64,000 nucleotides of DNA from Sporosarcina sp. FSL K6-1508. GTDB lineage: Bacteria; Bacillota; Bacilli; Bacillales_A; Planococcaceae. A program made the position numbers and the translations under genes. The notes beneath the pieces are model-generated. The model was not told the origin of the DNA and did no database searches. It saw nothing but the letters and a program-made list of their open reading frames with translations. The stretch covers positions 1,801,001-1,865,000 of the forward strand of contig NZ_JBBOXF010000001.1 in NCBI RefSeq assembly GCF_038007465.1. The letters run 5' to 3'. Position 1 is the stretch's first letter. The number at the start of each line of letters is the position of its first letter. This document shows, in pieces, positions 59,485 through 64,000 of this stretch.

Positions 59485-59697
59485 GTGTTAGTACCAGTTA
59501 CCTTTTTAAAGTATCTCTTTAGACGTCCAGGAGGATACCATGAGTGGCATCTTGTAGCAAGAACTCCTAAATTTAAGCAGTGGGGAATTAGTATGGATGA
59601 CATTAAAGATATGAGGTCTTTGACCAAAGATGTTGAATTTGTAAATCCACCTGGTCGTCAGGAAGCAGAGGTTCGAAATACAATACTATCATTTTAA
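59485..59697 (+). pseudogene. Orphan polymorphic-toxin C-terminal fragment
   Basis: The stretch RPGGYHEWHLVARTPKFKQW, GISMDDIKDMRSLT, and FVNPPGRQEAEVRNTIL resembles the C-terminal domain of Bacillales polymorphic toxins. There is no N-terminal delivery domain and no ribosome site. The last residues differ from the usual GGxGSTxAHNEI, so it is also decayed. Confidence 0.55.
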
Positions 59698-59726
59698 TTT
59701 ATAATTGAGTTAATTTCATAATCCTA

Positions 59727-61239
59727 AGCCCTTACGTATCAAGGCTTTCAAGACATAAAAAATAGAGCACCTCCCCAAATCCTGTATAATGTAAGTTACG
59801 ACACATACATAACAGACTGGAGAGATGCCCCTATGTCCATTATACGACAACAAAGCCTGTTTGACATGCATGAATTATATAAGATGGAACCCACCCATCA
59901 TTTTGAAGCAGTTTTTTCAACAGTTAACTTAAATCCTATCTTGAATCTATTCGATAAACCGAAAAAAGTAGGTGCACCTAGAGAATTGAATTACGGTGCC
60001 ATGATCTATTCACTTATCGCTCGCGTCGTCGAGCGTATTGTGACAATCAAGGATCTTGTCAGACGGTTGGATCGTGACCCCATTTTTCGTTATGACTGTG
60101 GTTTTCTTCATTCCGACCAAATCCCATCCGAAGCTTCTTATTCCAGGATGATTACCGTCATCAGTGAATCAGATACGATGACCCAAATTCATGACAATCT
60201 TATTTTGCTGGCCATCGATGAAGGGCATATTGGCGAAGAAAACATCGCCATTGACGCCACCCATTTCGAGGCGAGGGATCGTGCCCAGGCTTCCGAAAAG
60301 AAAGAAAAGCCGGCTTCGAAAAAGCGCGGTCGCAAGCCAAAAGCCGAACGTGAACAATGGTTGAAAGAAAAACAGGCGGCGGAGAAAGCGCGTCCGATTT
60401 ATGAAAAAGAGATTGTACATCAGCTATCCGAATCAGTAGAAACGTTGTTTAAAGAGGCCCCTATCGATCCGAAATGGGGAATCAAGAAAAACAGTGATGG
60501 AAAAAACACCTTCTGGTTTGGTTATAAAGGTCATTTGGCCGTCAGCACAAAAAGCCAATATATTCTTACGGGTATGATGACGTCCGGTAGTCTCAATGAC
60601 GGGAAAGCAGCCATTCCATTATTGAAGAAAATTGATCGGGACCTTCCAGCTTTATTTAACACAGGTCTTTTCGATGCCGGTTACGACTACGAACCGATTT
60701 ATCAACAATTGACTGACCAAAATCTACAAGCCGTCATTCCGTATAATCGACGCAACGAAGGAGAGATGGTCGGTTACGACGAGCATTTCGCACCGACGTG
60801 TGTCGTAGAGCATTCCTATCTTTACGATAGCTTCGATCCGAAATACAAGACACTGAAATATACACGCCCGAAAGAATGTGCGACCTGTCCATTACAACAC
60901 GACACCCTTTGTCAAAAGACCTATAAAATTAGACAATCCACGGATTTCAGGAAGTACACCAATCCAGCCAGGGGATCGAAAAAGTGGGATGAACTGTACA
61001 AGGAACGTACCGCTGTCGAACGGGTCAATGCGTATTTAAAAGAATTCTTCGGGCTCAATAATGTCCGTCATCGAACTGGAAAGAAAGCGAAGCTGCACTT
61101 CCAATTGGTGACGCTTGTTTATAATGCTTCAAAATTAGCCACGGATCGGATCAGAGTAGTAATGAAGCAACAGTCGTTACAAGTAGCTTAACTACATCGA
61201 AATTTTATTTTTAAAAAACTTGAAAATCATCAAGGGGCT
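59727..61239 (+). mobile_element. IS1182-like insertion sequence
   Basis: The approximate ends AGCCCTTACGTATCAAGGC (left) and CTTGAAAATCATCAAGGGGC (right) are imperfect inverted repeats around one transposase gene. The total is about 1.5 kb. I see no clear target duplication, so exact ends are uncertain. Confidence 0.75.
59833..61191 (+). CDS. IS1182-like DDE transposase
   Basis: 452 residues. The DUF772-type N-domain is LNYGAMIYSLIARVVERI, the catalytic core has IAIDATHFEARD and FDAGYDYEPIYQQL. A zinc-like CATCPLQHDTLC and the final YKERTAVERVNAYLKEFFGL with the catalytic Glu follow. The start is ATG after GGAGAGATGCCCCT. Intact. Confidence 0.87.
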   Translation: MSIIRQQSLFDMHELYKMEPTHHFEAVFSTVNLNPILNLFDKPKKVGAPRELNYGAMIYSLIARVVERIVTIKDLVRRLDRDPIFRYDCGFLHSDQIPSEASYSRMITVISESDTMTQIHDNLILLAIDEGHIGEENIAIDATHFEARDRAQASEKKEKPASKKRGRKPKAEREQWLKEKQAAEKARPIYEKEIVHQLSESVETLFKEAPIDPKWGIKKNSDGKNTFWFGYKGHLAVSTKSQYILTGMMTSGSLNDGKAAIPLLKKIDRDLPALFNTGLFDAGYDYEPIYQQLTDQNLQAVIPYNRRNEGEMVGYDEHFAPTCVVEHSYLYDSFDPKYKTLKYTRPKECATCPLQHDTLCQKTYKIRQSTDFRKYTNPARGSKKWDELYKERTAVERVNAYLKEFFGLNNVRHRTGKKAKLHFQLVTLVYNASKLATDRIRVVMKQQSLQVA

Positions 61240-61323
61240 ACTCTACACATTTTTAAAAATGGCTATTATGAAATTGATTCAATTATGATTATAATAAAGA
61301 AGGTAAAATTGTTCACTTCGTAG

Positions 61324-62672
61324 GAGAGTGTAAAATATCTTGTGTAAATGAATAATTACAAAAAGGAAGACCTTTTCTTGGTAGAATTAAGTCACCACAA
61401 CCAATCCTAGAAAAGAGGCCTTCCCTATGACTCAGTTTACAACAGATATTGTTCAAGCACTAGTACAAAAACAAGATATTACCGAGGTTTTTCGTTCGCA
61501 TTTAGAAACAGCGGTTAATAGTTTACTGACTACTGAACTGACAGCTTTTTTAGATTATGAAAAATACGACCGAATAGGCTTTAATTCAGGGAATTCACGT
61601 AATGGTTCGTATGACCGAACGCTACACACGGAATATGGTGACCTCCGAGTTACGATTCCCCGTGATCGCAACGGTGATTTTAAACAACAGACAGTTGCGC
61701 CTTATAAGCGGTCAAACGATACACTCGAATCATTTGTCATTCACATGTTTCAAAAAGGCGTTACCATGTCGGAAATCGCAGATTTAATCGAGAAAATGTA
61801 CGGTCATCATTACACACGTCAAACCATTTCTAACATGACACAGGTAGTGGGCGAACAAGTAGAAGCCTTTAATAGAAGGAAACTCAGTGCGCGCTATGTC
61901 TGTGTTTATTTAGACGCAACCTATATTTCTGTTCGACGTGAAACGGTCTCTAAAGAAGCTGTTTATATAGCTGTGGGCATTCGCGAAGATGGATCAAAAG
62001 AAGTAATTGCTTACACAATCGCTCCAACAGAATCAGCATTCAATTGGAAAGAGCTCTTACTGGAAACAAAAGAGCGTGGCGTAGAAGAAGTCCTTCTCTT
62101 CCTTTCAGACGGCTTAGCAGGCATGATTGACACGATTACAAGCGTATTTCCTAAAGCGCAATTCCAAACATGTTTAGTGCATGTGGCACGCAATATTTCA
62201 CATAAAGTACGTGTCGAAGATCGTGCTGAGATTTGCGATGACTTCAAAACAGTTTACCGAGCAGATGATCAGGAAGCTGGGCAAGTCGCGTTAGATAATT
62301 TCTGTTCCAAGTGGAACAAATCATATCCAAAGGTAACAAAATCACTCGCTACAAATGATCATCTACTTACCTTCTATAACTTTCCAAAGGCAATTTGGCG
62401 CAGCATCTACTCAACGAATTTAATCGAGTCCTTTAACAAGCAAATCAAGAAATATACAAAGCGCAAAGAACAGTTTCCGAATGAAGAAGCACTCGAACGC
62501 TTCCTAGTCTCGCAGTTTGAAGAGTACAACCAACGCTTCGCCGTACGATGCCATATCGGTTTCGATCAAGCACGTGCAAAGCTGGCTGAGTTGTTTGAAG
62601 TGAAAGAATAAAAGTGTGATGATCTTTAAGAAGAGGTTGGATTGTCATTTACACATAAATATTGACACTCCC
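61324..62672 (+). mobile_element. IS256-family insertion sequence, complete
   Basis: 1349 bp between the 8-bp direct repeats CTTCGTAG (61316-61323 and 62673-62680). Ends GAGAGTGTAAAATATCTTGT and its imperfect inverse ACACATAAATATTGACACTC. One intact transposase gene. Confidence 0.92.
61427..62611 (+). CDS. IS256-family mutator-type transposase
   Basis: 394 residues. Catalytic acids lie in VCVYLDATYISVR, LLFLSDGLAGM and YSTNLIESFNKQIKKYTKR. The CLVHVARN segment is the C-x2-H motif of the family. The start follows AAAAGAGGCCTTCCCT. The frame is intact, so the element may be mobile. Confidence 0.93.
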   Translation: MTQFTTDIVQALVQKQDITEVFRSHLETAVNSLLTTELTAFLDYEKYDRIGFNSGNSRNGSYDRTLHTEYGDLRVTIPRDRNGDFKQQTVAPYKRSNDTLESFVIHMFQKGVTMSEIADLIEKMYGHHYTRQTISNMTQVVGEQVEAFNRRKLSARYVCVYLDATYISVRRETVSKEAVYIAVGIREDGSKEVIAYTIAPTESAFNWKELLLETKERGVEEVLLFLSDGLAGMIDTITSVFPKAQFQTCLVHVARNISHKVRVEDRAEICDDFKTVYRADDQEAGQVALDNFCSKWNKSYPKVTKSLATNDHLLTFYNFPKAIWRSIYSTNLIESFNKQIKKYTKRKEQFPNEEALERFLVSQFEEYNQRFAVRCHIGFDQARAKLAELFEVKE

Positions 62673-62785
62673 CTTCGTAGATAAGAATACATATAGTTTG
62701 GACTTTATTGGTACAGCAGAATATATAGATTAATACGAATAAAGTTTGTTTGCAGTGGAATGAAAAAGAATAGGCTGAAAAAAAG

Positions 62786-62824
62786 TACATACTCTATGAT
62801 GGTTGTACCATCATAGAGTATGTA
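62786..62824 (-). terminator. Perfect 18-bp stem, terminator on the minus strand
   Basis: TACATACTCTATGATGGT and its complement enclose TGT. On the minus strand a CTTTTTTTC run follows. On the plus strand the T-run is 13 bp away. Confidence 0.65.
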
Positions 62825-63036
62825 TGGAATATATGTATTTTTTTCCATCAAAAGAGGACAAATAAAAATTACAGAATACTTAAAGTAAAAGATGGATGTA
62901 AAAGTGTTACAGAGAATAAGCCGATAAAACACGAAATTTAACAGGCTCATTGGTTTAAAGATAGAATATTAAAGATTTATTTTATATAGCAAATTATTAA
63001 GCATTTGATTGCAAATTAGGCAACAAGTGCTTTTTT

Positions 63037-63708
63037 TTGTGCAAGAATTTTGGGACAAGAAAGCCGATTCAATACGAAGTGGTTAAAGAAGTGGAAGAAG
63101 AATTCGATGACGGTGGTGTCCGTGAGCTCGACAACTATTTTGAAGGTACGAAGCTAGCATTTGTGGATTATATCCATCCGAGGGCAATCGTCCAAAAAGG
63201 CTTCAAAAAAATGGCGCTGGCTATCATCCCTAGAGTCAAGCCATCCAAATATAAAGGGAATCTTTCTGTGAAGAAGACTCCTGCAGTTGAAAATAAGTCT
63301 AAGGGTACGGATAATCCTAGAACAAGGTTACCAAGAAGTAATGGTCATTGGGAAGGTGAACCTGGTAACGGAAAATGGTATTCTGATAAGCCAGAAGTTA
63401 AAAATATAACAAATGGTGAAGGGGTAGATTTTGCAAAAAATAGACCTAACTTCACACCTTGGTCAGAGGGTAATATAATACTTGAAAAAGGAAAGTTAAC
63501 TGGTACGTCTGATGACTTTTCATTAGTATATGAAAAAATACAGCATCAGTATAATTTACCTTCAAAAAACGCCGCTAAGAAATTATTAAAACAGGCGGGT
63601 GTTACACCACATCATAAGTCGAGTACAGAAATAGAGTTAATACCAACTGATTTGCATGGAAATGTTCCGCATATTGGTTCTGCATCTGATTTAAGAGGGG
63701 GATATTAA
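63037..63708 (+). pseudogene. Orphan LXG toxin 3' module with HNH/Endo VII-type nuclease
   Basis: 223 open codons from a GTG without ribosome site. The first 65 (YEVVKEVEEEFDDGGVREL to MALAIIPRVKPSKYKG) read like the linker before an LXG toxin domain. The last 60 hold LLKQAGVTPHHKSSTEIELI, PTDLHGNVPHIGSASDLRGG, a nuclease domain of the HNH/Endo VII type. The delivery domain is missing, so it can only be expressed by recombination with a full toxin gene. An immunity gene follows. Confidence 0.7.
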
Positions 63709-63710
63709 AA

Positions 63711-64000
63711 ATGGAACGATTAAAAGAGAAACTAGAGGAAGTAATTGACTTTGATATAAAAGAGATAGATGAAATTTGGGATGAAGATGAAATAAAAAAA
63801 CTTGAAGTTAGTTATCAGTTAAAGTTACCTCAAGATTATGCATTTTATCTGCAACATTATGGTAATGATCATATAAAAGAAGATTATCGTTTTATACCTT
63901 CAATAGAATTGCCTGAAAAAATTAAGCAAACTCAATTTGAGATAGACTCTATTTACGGATTATATAATGATGAGAATAAAATAAATTACAAAGCAAACTT
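63711..64000 (+). CDS. SMI1/KNR4-type immunity protein, cut by window end
   Basis: ATG 2 bp after the orphan toxin stop, preceded by AGAGGGGGATATTAAAA. 96 codons are visible. LEVSYQLKLPQDYAFYLQHY is the SMI1/KNR4 core. It pairs with the orphan nuclease module just upstream. Confidence 0.82.
   Translation, partial: MERLKEKLEEVIDFDIKEIDEIWDEDEIKKLEVSYQLKLPQDYAFYLQHYGNDHIKEDYRFIPSIELPEKIKQTQFEIDSIYGLYNDENKINYKAN

Larger units (their letters stand above)
61243..62733 (+). pseudogene. Gene tail split by the IS256-like element
   Basis: Before the IS the DNA reads FKNGYYEIDSI and, after a one-base shift, DYNKEGKIVHFV. After the IS it continues as DKNTYSLDFIGTAEYID and TAA. The joined C-terminus looks like an immunity or other small protein of the toxin locus. 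Its 5' part is cut by the IS1182-like element. Confidence 0.6.

Noticed and set aside
1..64000. tRNA or rRNA genes
   Set aside because: No cloverleaf with a GGTTCRANYCC arm and no rRNA-like stretch was found by reading both strands.

Overview
The window is low-GC Bacillota DNA, most likely from the order Bacillales and perhaps a Planococcaceae relative. The reasons are AGGAGG-type ribosome sites with many TTG and GTG starts, an ECF sigma/anti-sigma pair, a BstA/YfiT-like protein, a PadR fragment, an MhqR-like operator, and YwqH/YwqI/LXG type VII secretion genes. The species cannot be told from the sequence alone. || Layout. 1-919 is the start of a MurJ-type flippase gene (minus). From about 1.5 to 42.6 kb there is a long run of unrelated, mostly single-gene units, nearly all on the plus strand. 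They include small membrane proteins, lipoproteins, GNAT, NUDIX, HAD, methyltransferase, VOC, HD, BAAT and beta-lactamase-like hydrolases, a BstA-like protein, an ABC pair and an exported toxin candidate. Two IS21-type insertions, a serine-recombinase pseudogene, a tyrosine-recombinase pseudogene and many gene fragments interrupt the run. 43.1-47.3 kb holds a phage-like replication block (replisome organiser, DnaB-type helicase), a LURP-one protein and a membrane protein. 47.5-52.5 kb is a second run of single genes, now on the minus strand. It ends beside a degenerate XerC/D-like recombinase (52.6-53.2 kb) pointing the other way. 53.3-55.1 kb is a quinone/electrophile detoxification operon. 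55.9-64 kb is a type VII (LXG) polymorphic-toxin locus with orphan toxin and immunity modules, broken by an IS1182-like and an IS256-like element. || The main discovery candidate is the set of repeats between the single genes, named here by parts. A is a hairpin with stem TTCAACTAA/TTAGTTGAA and loop around GGGTGC. T is a short terminator-like hairpin followed by a U-run. B is a hairpin with stem TTCAACTAAC/GTTAGTTGAA and loop around GGGGCAG. C is a related hairpin around CAATCGGGCC..TTGTTGAA. D is an optional module of about 80 bp inserted between T and B. The usual order, read in the direction of the genes, is gene-A-T-(D)-B-next gene. Outer AACTAAC can pair with the final GTTAGTT and inner TTAGTTGAAC with GTTCAACTAA. 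The order and pairing recall integron attC sites (R-L-variable-L-R), although no complete integrase is present. A duplicated cassette whose homology stops exactly at AACTAAC, hybrid sites, gene fragments and stop codons placed inside the core all suggest past recombination at these sites. Dispersed short repeats have been catalogued in the Bacillus cereus group (the bcr repeats); whether these are the same cannot be decided here. || Working together: most units in the array look independent, as expected of accessory cassettes. Clear operons are few: sigma/anti-sigma, the ABC pair, the replication trio, dioxygenase-FMN reductase, toxin-immunity, and YwqH-YwqI-LXG-SMI1.
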